From: Flavobacteriaceae bacterium PS02337
GTDB taxonomy: Bacteria > Bacteroidota > Bacteroidia > Flavobacteriales > Flavobacteriaceae
Assembly (NCBI GenBank): GCA_029959285.1
Contig: JASCOE010000008.1
Coordinates: forward strand, 62,001-126,000
Length of the DNA stretch: 64,000 bases
Reading direction: 5' to 3'
The translations under genes were made by a program, and so were the position numbers. The notes below the pieces were generated by a model, which did no database searches, was not told the DNA's origin, and saw only the letters and a program-made list of their open reading frames with translations. Of this stretch, positions 26,392 through 33,949 are shown piece by piece (position 1 is the first letter of the stretch; each line of letters begins with the position of its first letter).

Positions 26392-27645
26392 ATGAAAGCA
26401 GCAATCATAACCATTGGAGACGAAATCTTAATTGGGCAAATCGTAGATACAAATTCAGCATTTATTGCTAAATCACTAGATAGAATTGGTGTTGAAGTAA
26501 CTGAAATGCTGTCGATAAGCGATGACAAAAAACATATTTTAGATACTTTTGCGCAATTTCAAAATAGAGTAGATGTCGTAATTATAACTGGCGGATTAGG
26601 TCCGACAAAAGACGACGTAACTAAAAAAACATTCTGCGATTATTTTAATGATGAATTAGTTGTGAATCTAGAAGTTCTAGCGCATGTAACACAATTAATT
26701 GAAGGTTTTTATAAAAGACCCATCTCGCAATTAAATAAAGATCAGGCATTGGTTCCGTCAACTTGTACGGTTTTGCATAACAAAGTGGGAACTGCGCCAG
26801 GAATGTGGATGAAAAAAGAAAATACGGTTTTTATTTCGCTTCCTGGAGTGCCGTATGAAATGAAATATTTGGTAGAAGAAGAGATAATTCCAAAAATTGT
26901 ACGCGAATACAAACGTCCTTATATTATTCATAAAACCATTTTAACATATGGACAAGGTGAAAGTTTAGTTGCAGAACGTATTGAACACTGGGAAAATAAT
27001 CTTCCCGAATTTATAAAATTGGCCTATCTGCCAAATCCAGGAAGAGTTCGTTTGCGTTTAACTGCCCGCGGAACAAATAAAGAAGAATTAGAAGAAGCTA
27101 TTGAAAGTAATGTTCAGTCTTTAGACGCTATAATTCATGATATAATAGTAGGTTACGAAGAAAATGAAACAATAGAAACTGTAATTGGCAAATTGCTTTC
27201 TAAAGAGAATAAAACCGTTTCTACAGCAGAAAGTTGTACCGGAGGAAGAATTGCTTCGCTTTTGTCTGCTGTTCCAGGTTCGTCAACTTATTTTAAAGGA
27301 AGTGTTGTCTCGTATGCGACAGAAGTAAAAATAAATGTTCTTGGCGTTTCGCAAACTCTAATCGATGAGTTTTCGGTTGTTAGTGCTGAAGTTGCATCTG
27401 CTATGGCTTTGAATGTGAAAAGCTTACTAAAAACAGACTACGGAATAGCAACGACGGGTAATGCCGGTCCGTCAAAAGGAGATTCTGATGCCGAAATTGG
27501 CACTGTTTTTATCGCACTTGCAACGCCAAACGAAGTAATTGTTGAAGAATTTAACTTCGGACAACCGCGTGAAAAAGTGATAGATAGGGCATCAGTTAAG
27601 AGTTTAGAAATATTACAGAAAGAAATTTTAAAAATTGTGCAATAA
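26392..27645 (+). CDS. CinA-family protein (nicotinamide mononucleotide amidohydrolase)
   Basis: The 417-residue protein has an N-terminal molybdopterin-binding-like domain ([51 protein letters not shown]) and a C-terminal PncC domain ([40 protein letters not shown]). Full-length CinA of this type splits NMN to nicotinic acid mononucleotide and may hydrolyse ADP-ribose, recycling NAD breakdown products. It is followed at 71 bases by rpmB, with a promoter between. Confidence 0.93.
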   Translation: MKAAIITIGDEILIGQIVDTNSAFIAKSLDRIGVEVTEMLSISDDKKHILDTFAQFQNRVDVVIITGGLGPTKDDVTKKTFCDYFNDELVVNLEVLAHVTQLIEGFYKRPISQLNKDQALVPSTCTVLHNKVGTAPGMWMKKENTVFISLPGVPYEMKYLVEEEIIPKIVREYKRPYIIHKTILTYGQGESLVAERIEHWENNLPEFIKLAYLPNPGRVRLRLTARGTNKEELEEAIESNVQSLDAIIHDIIVGYEENETIETVIGKLLSKENKTVSTAESCTGGRIASLLSAVPGSSTYFKGSVVSYATEVKINVLGVSQTLIDEFSVVSAEVASAMALNVKSLLKTDYGIATTGNAGPSKGDSDAEIGTVFIALATPNEVIVEEFNFGQPREKVIDRASVKSLEILQKEILKIVQ

Positions 27646-27680
27646 TTTTTTGCTACAATGGTTTATTTTTCTTTTCTTTG
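27646..27680 (+). promoter_or_regulatory. Probable promoter of the ribosomal protein operon
   Basis: TTTTTTG (27646-27652), 20 bases, then TTTCTTTG (27673-27680), one base away from TAnnTTTG. Strong T-rich -33 elements are typical of ribosomal genes in this phylum. Confidence 0.5.
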
Positions 27681-27716
27681 CACCCTGATTTTGAATAACG
27701 ATAAAAGATAAGTATA

Positions 27717-27953
27717 ATGTCAAGAGTTTGTGACCTTACAGGTAAAAGAGCGATGGTAGGAAATAACGTTTCTCACGCTATGAACAAAACTAAGAGAAAG
27801 TTTTCTGTAAACTTAGTTAAAAAGCGTTTTTATCTTCCAGAAGAAGATAGATGGATTACTCTTAGAGTAGCAGCATCTACGATAAAAACAATTAATAAAA
27901 ATGGAATCACTGCTGTTTTGAAAAAAGCACAGTCAGAAGGATTTATCAAATAA
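27717..27953 (+). CDS. rpmB: 50S ribosomal protein L28
   Basis: The 78-residue product reads [20 protein letters not shown], then [20 protein letters not shown] and [14 protein letters not shown], the bL28 pattern. It is the first gene of a three-gene ribosomal operon with spacing of 27 bases to rpmG. Confidence 0.97.
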   Translation: MSRVCDLTGKRAMVGNNVSHAMNKTKRKFSVNLVKKRFYLPEEDRWITLRVAASTIKTINKNGITAVLKKAQSEGFIK

Positions 27954-27980
27954 TCTTTTCCTAAATAAATATATAGCAAG

Positions 27981-28163
27981 ATGGCAAAGAAAGGTAATAG
28001 AATCCAAGTAATTTTAGAATGTACTGAACACAAAGCTTCTGGTGTTGCAGGAACTTCTAGATATATTACAACTAAGAACAAAAAAAATACTCCAGATAGA
28101 CTAGAGATTAAAAAATTTAATCCAGTTTTAAAAAGAGTAACTGTTCACAAAGAAATTAAGTAA
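27981..28163 (+). CDS. rpmG: 50S ribosomal protein L33
   Basis: The 60-residue product has [20 protein letters not shown], then [20 protein letters not shown] and [11 protein letters not shown]. Only one Cys is present, so this is the zinc-free C-minus form of bL33. It is the middle gene of the ribosomal operon. Confidence 0.97.
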   Translation: MAKKGNRIQVILECTEHKASGVAGTSRYITTKNKKNTPDRLEIKKFNPVLKRVTVHKEIK

Positions 28164-28237
28164 TAATTAGAGATTTTGATAAAATCTCAAATGGTTTTTC
28201 ATTTGAAGATTTATTGAATTTCAAATAACATTGAATC

Positions 28238-28390
28238 ATGGCAAAGAAAACCGTAGCATCGTTACAAACATCTTCTAAGAGATTATCAAAAGCCATCAAA
28301 ATGGTAAAATCTCCAAAAACTGGTGCATATACATTCGTAGAATCTATTATGGCTCCTGAAGAAGTTGATGAATTCTTGAAAAAGAAATAA
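28238..28390 (+). CDS. DUF4295 protein, likely Bacteroidota-specific ribosomal protein
   Basis: This 50-residue basic protein (MAKKTVASLQTSSKRLSKAI...FLKKK) follows rpmG by 74 bases and ends just before the operon terminator. DUF4295 proteins are conserved in Bacteroidota at this position. I recall that the F. johnsoniae ribosome structure contained an extra small protein named bL38 and believe it is this family, but I could not check. Position and composition independently suggest a ribosomal role. Confidence 0.9.
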   Translation: MAKKTVASLQTSSKRLSKAIKMVKSPKTGAYTFVESIMAPEEVDEFLKKK

Positions 28391-28408
28391 TTACAATTAC
28401 ATTATATA

Positions 28409-28443
28409 GAAAAGCTACTTTCATTCGGAAGTAGCTTTTTTAT
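28409..28443 (+). terminator. Terminator of the rpmB-rpmG-DUF4295 operon
   Basis: AAAGCTACTT faces AAGTAGCTTT (10 bp, 8-base loop), followed by a T-run. Confidence 0.88.
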
Positions 28444-28493
28444 TACCTATATTTGTCTGAAAATTTGAAGAAGCACAACAATTTGCCTTTTTT

Positions 28494-28572
28494 AAACAAA
28501 ATTCCCGCCTTACACTACAATCTTTTCTTTTGAACACCAAAAGAAAAGGATTTTCGTTTCAGTCGGGGCTAG
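28494..28572. repeat. Long palindromic intergenic element, copy B
   Basis: TTCCCGCCTTACACTACAAT leads into CTTTTCTTTTG-AACAC-CAAAAGAAAAG, then GATTTTCGTTTCAGTCGGGGCTAG. Ends and layout match copies at 331, 32383 and 54262, with a different hairpin tip. It lies in the ftsY leader. Confidence 0.6.
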
Positions 28573-28658
28573 ATTTAAAACAATTGGCTTTCTTTAAAGA
28601 TTTGGATTTCTGATAATCGGTAATTCAGAAGTCTATCAATCAAAATAATCTAAAAAAA

Positions 28659-29612
28659 ATGAGTTTTTTTAAAAAATTATTCTCTACTGATAAAAAAGAG
28701 ACTTTAGACAAAGGTCTTGAAAAATCAAAAACTACTTTTTTCTCAAAGTTAAGTAAAGCCGTTGCTGGAAAATCTAAAGTCGATGACGACGTTTTAGATA
28801 ATCTGGAAGAAATTTTGGTAGCTTCGGATGTTGGTGTAAATACAACTTTGAAGATCATTACAAGAATTGAGAAACGCGTTGCTGAAGATAAATATTTAGG
28901 AACAGACGAATTAAACCAAATTCTTCGTGATGAAATTGGCGCGTTATTATCTGAAACTAATACAGGTGAAGCAACAGAATTTGAAGTTCCGAAAGACAAA
29001 AAGCCTTATGTTTTAATGGTTGTCGGCGTAAATGGAGTAGGAAAAACAACAACGATTGGAAAACTGGCTTATCAATTTAAAAAAGCTGGACATAAAGTTG
29101 TTTTAGGAGCAGCAGATACTTTCCGTGCCGCTGCAATCGATCAATTACAAGTGTGGGCAGATCGCGTTGATGTACCAATTGTAAGACAAAATATGGGAAG
29201 CGATCCAGCTTCTGTGGCTTTTGATACTTTACAATCAGCAGTTGCGCAAAATGCAGATGTTGTTATTATTGATACTGCTGGACGTCTTCATAATAAAATC
29301 AATTTGATGAACGAGCTGACAAAAGTAAAACGTGTAATGCAAAAAGTTGTTGCCGATGCTCCTCACGATGTGCTTTTGGTTTTAGACGGTTCTACAGGTC
29401 AAAATGCTTTTGAACAGGCAAAACAATTTACTGCTGCAACAGAAGTGACTTCACTTGCTGTAACTAAATTAGACGGAACTGCAAAAGGTGGAGTTGTAAT
29501 TGGTATTTCAGATCAATTTCAAATTCCGGTTAAATATATTGGTGTAGGTGAAGGAATTGAAGATTTGCAAGTCTTTAATAAATATGAATTCGTTGACAGT
29601 TTCTTTAAATAA
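28659..29612 (+). CDS. ftsY: Signal recognition particle receptor FtsY
   Basis: FtsY is the GTPase that receives SRP-ribosome complexes at the membrane. The 317-residue protein has the N-domain helices and G-domain motifs GVNGVGKTTTIGKLA (G1), DTFRAAAIDQLQVWA (G2), IDTAGRLHNKINLMNEL (G3), TKLDGTAKGGV (G4) and GVGEGIEDL. The long acidic A domain of E. coli FtsY is absent, replaced by about 20 basic and polar residues. The small membrane protein gene follows after 6 bases. Confidence 0.97.
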   Translation: MSFFKKLFSTDKKETLDKGLEKSKTTFFSKLSKAVAGKSKVDDDVLDNLEEILVASDVGVNTTLKIITRIEKRVAEDKYLGTDELNQILRDEIGALLSETNTGEATEFEVPKDKKPYVLMVVGVNGVGKTTTIGKLAYQFKKAGHKVVLGAADTFRAAAIDQLQVWADRVDVPIVRQNMGSDPASVAFDTLQSAVAQNADVVIIDTAGRLHNKINLMNELTKVKRVMQKVVADAPHDVLLVLDGSTGQNAFEQAKQFTAATEVTSLAVTKLDGTAKGGVVIGISDQFQIPVKYIGVGEGIEDLQVFNKYEFVDSFFK

Positions 29613-29618
29613 TATATA

Positions 29619-29798
29619 ATGAGTTTTGAATCTTTAAAAAACATATCGGCTCTAACTTTTTATTTTGCCAGTATATTATGTTTTGTTTTAGCAAACGTAT
29701 TGAAAGAAAGTAATCTTTCGGTTTATTATGTTTTGTTGGTACTTGGAGTAATTTTATTCTTTTTAGGAGTTCTTAAAAGAATTCAAACGAAACGATAA
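29619..29798 (+). CDS. Small two-helix membrane protein
   Basis: The 59-residue frame begins MSFESLKNISALTFYFASIL and contains a second hydrophobic stretch VYYVLLVLGVILFFLGVL before a basic RIQTKR end, so two membrane helices are expected. It starts 6 bases after ftsY, which suggests co-transcription. No domain is recognised. It resembles short membrane proteins that are easily missed in annotation. Confidence 0.7.
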   Translation: MSFESLKNISALTFYFASILCFVLANVLKESNLSVYYVLLVLGVILFFLGVLKRIQTKR

Positions 29799-29842
29799 TA
29801 ATCGAGAAACATAATAATTGATTTATTGAGTTTTTAACTTTT

Positions 29843-30439
29843 ATGAAATATTGTGTTTTCATTTTGCTTTTTAGCTTATTGTCTTGTGTAAATAAGAACA
29901 GGGAAGATGCAATAAAAGCTCAAAAAGTTATTGTTATTCAGCCATTAGGTAATTTTCAGCAAAAGCAATCTCAAAAGGTTTTTACTGAGATAAAAGCCAT
30001 TAATCCGAAAGTAGTTTTGAAGGGAAATATTGAGTTTCCTGAAAAATCCTTTTACAGTCCTAGAAATAGATATCGTGCTGATAGTATCATTAAAAATCTA
30101 AAAAATAATATCGGTAAAGATTCTGTAATTGTTGGATTATCTCATTTTGATATTAGTACAACTAAAAACGGAATTAAAGATTGGGGAATAATGGGTTTGG
30201 GTTACAGACCTGGAAAAGCTTGCGTCGTTTCTGATTTTAGATTATCTCGCAAAAATAAAAACGAACAATTTTATAAATTGGTTTTACATGAATTAGGCCA
30301 TACTGAAGGCTTGCCTCATTGTAAAGAAAAAACATGTTTGATGCGTGATGCTGAAGGTGGAAATCCTTTTGATCAAGAAAAAAGCTTCTGCAAAAATTGC
30401 AAAAGCTTTTTAAAAAGTAAAGGTTGGCAATTAATTTAA
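29843..30439 (+). CDS. Archaemetzincin-like zinc protease, lipoprotein
   Basis: The 198-residue product begins MKYCVFILLFSLLSC, with Cys15 as lipidation site. The motif HELGHTEGLPHC (His149, Glu150, His153, His159) followed by CLM and CKNC matches the archaemetzincin pattern HExxHxxGxxHCx4CxMxnCxxC, which coordinates one catalytic and one structural zinc. The family is of unknown physiological function; most bacterial members are cytosolic, so a lipidated exported form is notable. It starts 44 bases after the small membrane protein gene. Confidence 0.9.
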   Translation: MKYCVFILLFSLLSCVNKNREDAIKAQKVIVIQPLGNFQQKQSQKVFTEIKAINPKVVLKGNIEFPEKSFYSPRNRYRADSIIKNLKNNIGKDSVIVGLSHFDISTTKNGIKDWGIMGLGYRPGKACVVSDFRLSRKNKNEQFYKLVLHELGHTEGLPHCKEKTCLMRDAEGGNPFDQEKSFCKNCKSFLKSKGWQLI

Positions 30440-30457
30440 ATCGCTAATTTCTATTTG

Positions 30458-31528
30458 TTATTGATACAAAGCATTAATTTTCTCCCACAAAGTTTTATCA
30501 AAATCGGATAGAGCAAGATTAACATTATCTGCAGCATCTCCCATTCTAATAACTACCATTTTCTTGCTTGGAATTATATAAATTTTCTGATCGTTTTTTC
30601 CTAACGCCATAAACATATCACTTGGTCCAGTTGGAATTACGCTTCCTTGAAATGTCAGCTGAGATTGCGGTAAATGGTAATTTGCTTTTCCGTTTAGCCA
30701 CCATAAATAGCCATATCCTAAATTAATATTTTGAGAAGTATTGGTTGCTTCATTGAAAAAGCTTTCATTTAGAATGACATTATTTTCCCATTTTCCTTTA
30801 TTAAGCATTAATAATCCGAAACGAGCCATACTTCTTGTTGTGCTTGTGTAGACACTGTTTACGCCAAGTTGTACCCAATTGCCATTCATGCCAATTTTAT
30901 CTCTTAATTTGGTATTGAAATAATTTTCCCAAGTTTGTTTGCTTGCTTTAGCAACAACATCTTGAAGTTTAACATAAACATTATGATAAGCCCATCTTTT
31001 TCCCGCATCGGCTTTGTAAATTAAATCTTCGGGATCAACCTCGTCTGTGCTGTCATCAAGACCAGATGTCATAGTAAGTAAATTTTTGCAGGTAATTTGA
31101 TTTTCTTGAGCAAGAGTTTCACTTGTCCAGCCTGTGCCAATGTAATCTGAAACTTTGTTATTAATGTTTAAAAGACCTTCTTGCTGAGCTATTCCGGTCA
31201 TTGTTGAGGTCAAGGTTTTTCCTGCGCTAGCCCAATACCAGTTTGTTGTGCTTGAATGTCCGTTGAAATAATTCTCTAAGACAATTCGTCCATTAACTAA
31301 AATTATAAATGATTTAGAATGTTTGAGTTCTAAATAATCTAAAAGTGGTTGAACTGCACTTTGATTCCATTTTAAGTCAGAAATAGATTTTGTTTCCCAA
31401 TTTGTTCCTGTTAAAGGAGGAAAATACATGCTCTCTTCTGGAATTGTAGAAGAATCTGAATCAGACGAATCTTTGCTGCAACCTATAAAAAATAGGGCTA
31501 AAAGAATGGTGTAAATTGTTTTGGTCAT
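30458..31528 (-). CDS. Serine hydrolase, beta-lactamase class C family lipoprotein
   Basis: The 356-residue protein starts MTKTIYTILLALFFIGCSKD, a lipoprotein signal, which is why the ATG at 31528 is chosen over an upstream one (31570). The catalytic SAGK (SxxK, Ser101 and Lys104) lies in NWYWASAGKTLTSTMTGIAQ, and YHN (WAYHNVYVK) provides the YxN motif. Family members include esterases and D-aminopeptidases more often than true beta-lactamases. Convergent with the metzincin gene with a gap of only 18 bases. Confidence 0.92.
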   Translation of the reverse strand: MTKTIYTILLALFFIGCSKDSSDSDSSTIPEESMYFPPLTGTNWETKSISDLKWNQSAVQPLLDYLELKHSKSFIILVNGRIVLENYFNGHSSTTNWYWASAGKTLTSTMTGIAQQEGLLNINNKVSDYIGTGWTSETLAQENQITCKNLLTMTSGLDDSTDEVDPEDLIYKADAGKRWAYHNVYVKLQDVVAKASKQTWENYFNTKLRDKIGMNGNWVQLGVNSVYTSTTRSMARFGLLMLNKGKWENNVILNESFFNEATNTSQNINLGYGYLWWLNGKANYHLPQSQLTFQGSVIPTGPSDMFMALGKNDQKIYIIPSKKMVVIRMGDAADNVNLALSDFDKTLWEKINALYQ

Positions 31529-31613
31529 GACTTTTTGTTTTTGGTTTGGGGTTTGACCAAAAATATGCAAAATAGTTTAATGTCTTAACAAACTTGTTTT
31601 CAGAAGTTTTGAA

Positions 31614-32144
31614 TTACAATGAAACTTCATCTTTGTTAAGTTGCCATTTTGTGCCATTATTAAAGACAACATAATAAGCTCTAATTTTAATGATTTTATC
31701 TGCATCTGTCGAAAAATCTTCCCAGATTTCTGTTTTGATTTCTCCAGGTTTTATTAAATCGGTAGTTTTCCCTTTAAATTTTCCTTCGCCATAAAAATAA
31801 TTTCCGCTTGCAGGTTCTTCAAATGCATTTATGCAAAACCACTCAAATTTGATTGCTTTTATCGCTTTTTTGCTTGAGTTTTTGTAAATAACTTTAATGT
31901 CTTTGTGGTGAGAATAATTATTGTTTAATAAAGTGGCTTTTATAATTTTTATTGGAGACTTTTCTAAATGTGACTTATTTGCAGTGCTGTTTTTTATTGA
32001 AATTGTATCTGTTTTATAAAGATTGTCTTCATTTTCGGTTGATTTTTTTTCAGATTTTATGTAGATTTTTTTTTCTTGTTTGTGTTGATTACATTTTGAA
32101 AATAGAAAGGATGAACTAAAAACTAATAGTAATATTTTTTTCAT
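31614..32144 (-). CDS. Lipoprotein of unknown function
   Basis: The 176-residue product begins MKKILLLVFSSSFLFSKC, with a lipobox Cys. The N-terminal 60 residues are Lys/Ser-rich, then comes a beta-rich domain with IKATLLNNNYSHHKDIKVI, IKAIKFEWFCINAFEEPA and PGEIKTEIWEDFSTDADKI, which looks like an FxLYD-like or DUF-type extracellular domain. No enzymatic motif is seen. It follows the serine hydrolase in reverse order on the same strand and may be in one transcript. Confidence 0.68.
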   Translation of the reverse strand: MKKILLLVFSSSFLFSKCNQHKQEKKIYIKSEKKSTENEDNLYKTDTISIKNSTANKSHLEKSPIKIIKATLLNNNYSHHKDIKVIYKNSSKKAIKAIKFEWFCINAFEEPASGNYFYGEGKFKGKTTDLIKPGEIKTEIWEDFSTDADKIIKIRAYYVVFNNGTKWQLNKDEVSL

Positions 32145-32366
32145 TTTTTAATTGAAGTTGAAAACTTTGAATTTAATTTTTGCTTCAATTTTTCGGCAAA
32201 GCAATTGTGACTTAAAAATAATTGTCCTTCAAAATAATTATTTCCTCTATAAGTTATAATGTGGACAGAATAAGACATTTGTTTGTTCTTTTTGTTTTTG
32301 ATGAATTTGTTTTTTAAAGAATGAAATAATAAATGTATAAAGTATTTCTTTTGATGATTATAAGAT
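32145..32366. other. AT-rich gap with no recognised element
   Basis: Between the divergent lipoprotein gene at 31614-32144 and the promoter box at 32367 I see only AT-rich sequence with several T-runs. No reading frame, hairpin or repeat that I can support is present. Confidence 0.5.
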
Positions 32367-32374
32367 TATCTTTG
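32367..32374 (+). promoter_or_regulatory. Promoter -7 box upstream of the lipocalin-like gene
   Basis: TATCTTTG matches TAnnTTTG exactly. The repeat copy C starts nine bases later, so if active the repeat would form nearly the whole 5' leader (about 125 bases). Confidence 0.45.
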
Positions 32375-32382
32375 TAGTCCGA

Positions 32383-32492
32383 GAAAATTTTCTTTTGAAA
32401 ACTGAGGCCCTAGCCCTGATGGGAGCGGCATCCTTTTGTGCCGGGGTTCGGCACAAAAGATACAGCGGACAGCAGGTTTCAGCTCCTTATTA
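32383..32492. repeat. Long palindromic intergenic element, copy C
   Basis: The core is CATCCTTTTGTGCC-GGGGTTC-GGCACAAAAGATAC. On the left GGCCCTAGCCCTGATGGGAG and on the right CAGCGGACAGCAGG and TTTCAGCTCC complete the family pattern in the reverse orientation to copy A. The 16-base spaced stem is strong (TCTTTTGTGCC with GGCACAAAAGG). Confidence 0.75.
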
Positions 32493-32507
32493 ATAGTATA
32501 GATATTT

Positions 32508-32948
32508 ATGAAAAAGACTTTTATGATTTTGGTTTTGTCAATTTTGTTTGTGGGATGCAAACAGGAAATAAAACCAGCAGATATTGCTAAATTAAATGGA
32601 TATTGGGAGATTGAAAAGGTGGTTTTTGAGAAAGGGGAGGAGAAAGAATATAAAATGAACGAAACTTTTGATTTTTTTCAAATTAAAAACAATAAAGGGA
32701 TTAGAACGAAAGTAATGCCGCAATTTGACGGCACGTTTTTAACGACAGACACGTTTGAAAATGTTTCAGTTCGTTTTAAGGGAGAACAGGTTTTTTTAGA
32801 TTACAAAACAGATTACGCGAAATGGAGTGAGGAAATTATTTCAATTTCTGATGAAAAATTAGTTACTAAAAACCCGCAGAAAATAGAATATCATTACAAA
32901 AAAGCAGCACCAATAAATCTCTTGAACGATGGCGAAAAGACTAAATAA
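32508..32948 (+). CDS. Lipocalin-like lipoprotein of unknown function
   Basis: The 146-residue product begins MKKTFMILVLSILFVGC, with a lipobox Cys17. The mature part, KLNGYWEIEKVVFEKGEEKE, FQIKNNKGIRTKVMPQFDG and VFLDYKTDYAKWSEEI, fits a small lipocalin-like barrel common in Bacteroidota lipoproteins. The gene overlaps the DUF721 gene by 20 bases, which couples a lipoprotein with a DNA-related protein for unclear reasons. Confidence 0.75.
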   Translation: MKKTFMILVLSILFVGCKQEIKPADIAKLNGYWEIEKVVFEKGEEKEYKMNETFDFFQIKNNKGIRTKVMPQFDGTFLTTDTFENVSVRFKGEQVFLDYKTDYAKWSEEIISISDEKLVTKNPQKIEYHYKKAAPINLLNDGEKTK

Positions 32949-33225
32949 CGAATCTACAATAAGTGCTGTTTTGCAACAGATTATTCAGGTGAATAAATTG
33001 CAGCCAGGAATGGATCAAATTGACGTTCGTGATGCATGGAAACAGCTGATGGGAAGTGGCGTAAACACATACACGAGAAATGTTGTCTTAAAAGGCAGTA
33101 CGCTTTATGTTGAATTGGGTTCTTCGGTTCTTCGTGAAGAATTAAGCCACGGGAAATACAAAATCGTAAAAATGATTAATGAAGAACTAGGACGTGAAGT
33201 TGTAAAGGAAGTGGTATTACGCTAA
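32929..33225 (+). CDS. DUF721 (DciA-like) protein
   Basis: The 98-residue protein has MAKRLNNESTISAVLQQIIQ, VRDAWKQLMGSGVNTYTRNV, GSTLYVELGSSVLREELSHG and KMINEELG, the DUF721 pattern. DciA-type DUF721 proteins load replicative helicase in many bacteria, but this short version lacks the longer C-terminal extension of DciA. It overlaps the lipocalin-like gene by 20 bases and is followed by a CAGT repeat and terminator. Confidence 0.9.
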   Translation: MAKRLNNESTISAVLQQIIQVNKLQPGMDQIDVRDAWKQLMGSGVNTYTRNVVLKGSTLYVELGSSVLREELSHGKYKIVKMINEELGREVVKEVVLR

Positions 33226-33230
33226 TTTAT

Positions 33231-33352
33231 AGTCTCAGTCTCAGTGACAGTTTTCAGTTTGGGTCTTATAAAATAAAAAATCCTGTTTGTTTTGCAAACA
33301 GGATTTTTTTATGAAGTACAATCACTGAAAACTGTGACTGTAACTGAAAACT
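33231..33352. repeat. Inverted CAGTCTCAG arrays around a terminator
   Basis: AGTCTCAGTCTCAGTGACAG starts six bases after the DUF721 stop; CACTGAAAACTG and GTAACTGAAAACT lie at 33323-33352, just before the ndk stop. The terminator at 33279-33305 is in the middle. Confidence 0.75.
33279..33308. terminator. Bidirectional terminator between DUF721 and ndk
   Basis: AATCCTGTTTG, 5-base loop, CAAACAGGATT, flanked by A-run and T-run. It serves two converging genes. Confidence 0.85.
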
Positions 33353-33357
33353 AATTA

Positions 33358-33777
33358 TTAGAATTGCTCTCTTCCAGCAAAGTGGAATGCACCTTCGATC
33401 GCAGCGTTTTCGTCGCTGTCAGATCCGTGAACTGCATTTTCTCCGATAGAAGTTGCGTATGCTTTACGAATAGTTCCTTCAGCAGCTTCAGCTGGGTTTG
33501 TAGCTCCAATTAAAGTTCTGAAATCTTCTACTGCGTTATCTTTTTCTAAAATAGCTGCAACGATTGGACCGCGAGACATGAATTCAACTAATTCTCCGTA
33601 GAAAGGTCTTTCTGCGTGAACTGCGTAAAATGCTTTTGCATCTGCAACAGTTAATTGAGTTAATTTTAATGAAACGATTTTGAAACCACCATTAGTAATC
33701 ATTGCTAAGATGTTCCCGATGTGTCCGTTTGCAACAGCATCTGGTTTGATCATTGTAAAAGTTCTATTTGTTGCCAT
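33358..33777 (-). CDS. ndk: Nucleoside-diphosphate kinase
   Basis: NDK transfers the gamma-phosphate of ATP to other nucleoside diphosphates through a phosphohistidine. The 139-residue protein has [36 protein letters not shown] and [15 protein letters not shown] with the active-site His117. It has a TAnnTTTG promoter box 24 bases upstream and a shared terminator downstream. Confidence 0.98.
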   Translation of the reverse strand: MATNRTFTMIKPDAVANGHIGNILAMITNGGFKIVSLKLTQLTVADAKAFYAVHAERPFYGELVEFMSRGPIVAAILEKDNAVEDFRTLIGATNPAEAAEGTIRKAYATSIGENAVHGSDSDENAAIEGAFHFAGREQF

Positions 33778-33800
33778 TTTGTATTTTATTAAATTTTGTG

Positions 33801-33808
33801 CAAAAGTA
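33801..33808 (-). promoter_or_regulatory. Promoter -7 box for ndk
   Basis: The minus strand reads TACTTTTG (TAnnTTTG), 23 bases before the ndk ATG. Confidence 0.6.
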
Positions 33809-33900
33809 TACTTTTTTTGCGAATTGATTTTAATAAATTCTTAATTAAAGTATATTGGAATACTATTTTAAGCAAGAAAAATCAAAATGTCAAATTTTGA

Positions 33901-33927
33901 TAAAAAAAAGACGCACGATTGTGCGTC
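33901..33927 (-). terminator. Terminator after the second DUF5009 gene
   Basis: GACGCAC-4-base loop-GTGCGTC followed on the minus strand by a run of eight T residues. Confidence 0.82.
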
Positions 33928-33949
33928 TGTATAGGTTTTAATTTGGAAG

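Noticed and set aside
28391-28658. SRP RNA upstream of ftsY
   Set aside because: The gap contains a terminator and repeat copy B; no conserved SRP RNA helix-8 motif is visible.
30458-31570. Serine hydrolase as a true antibiotic-resistance beta-lactamase
   Set aside because: The SxxK and YxN motifs fit the broad class C family, but the lipoprotein and length point to general serine hydrolases; no resistance context.
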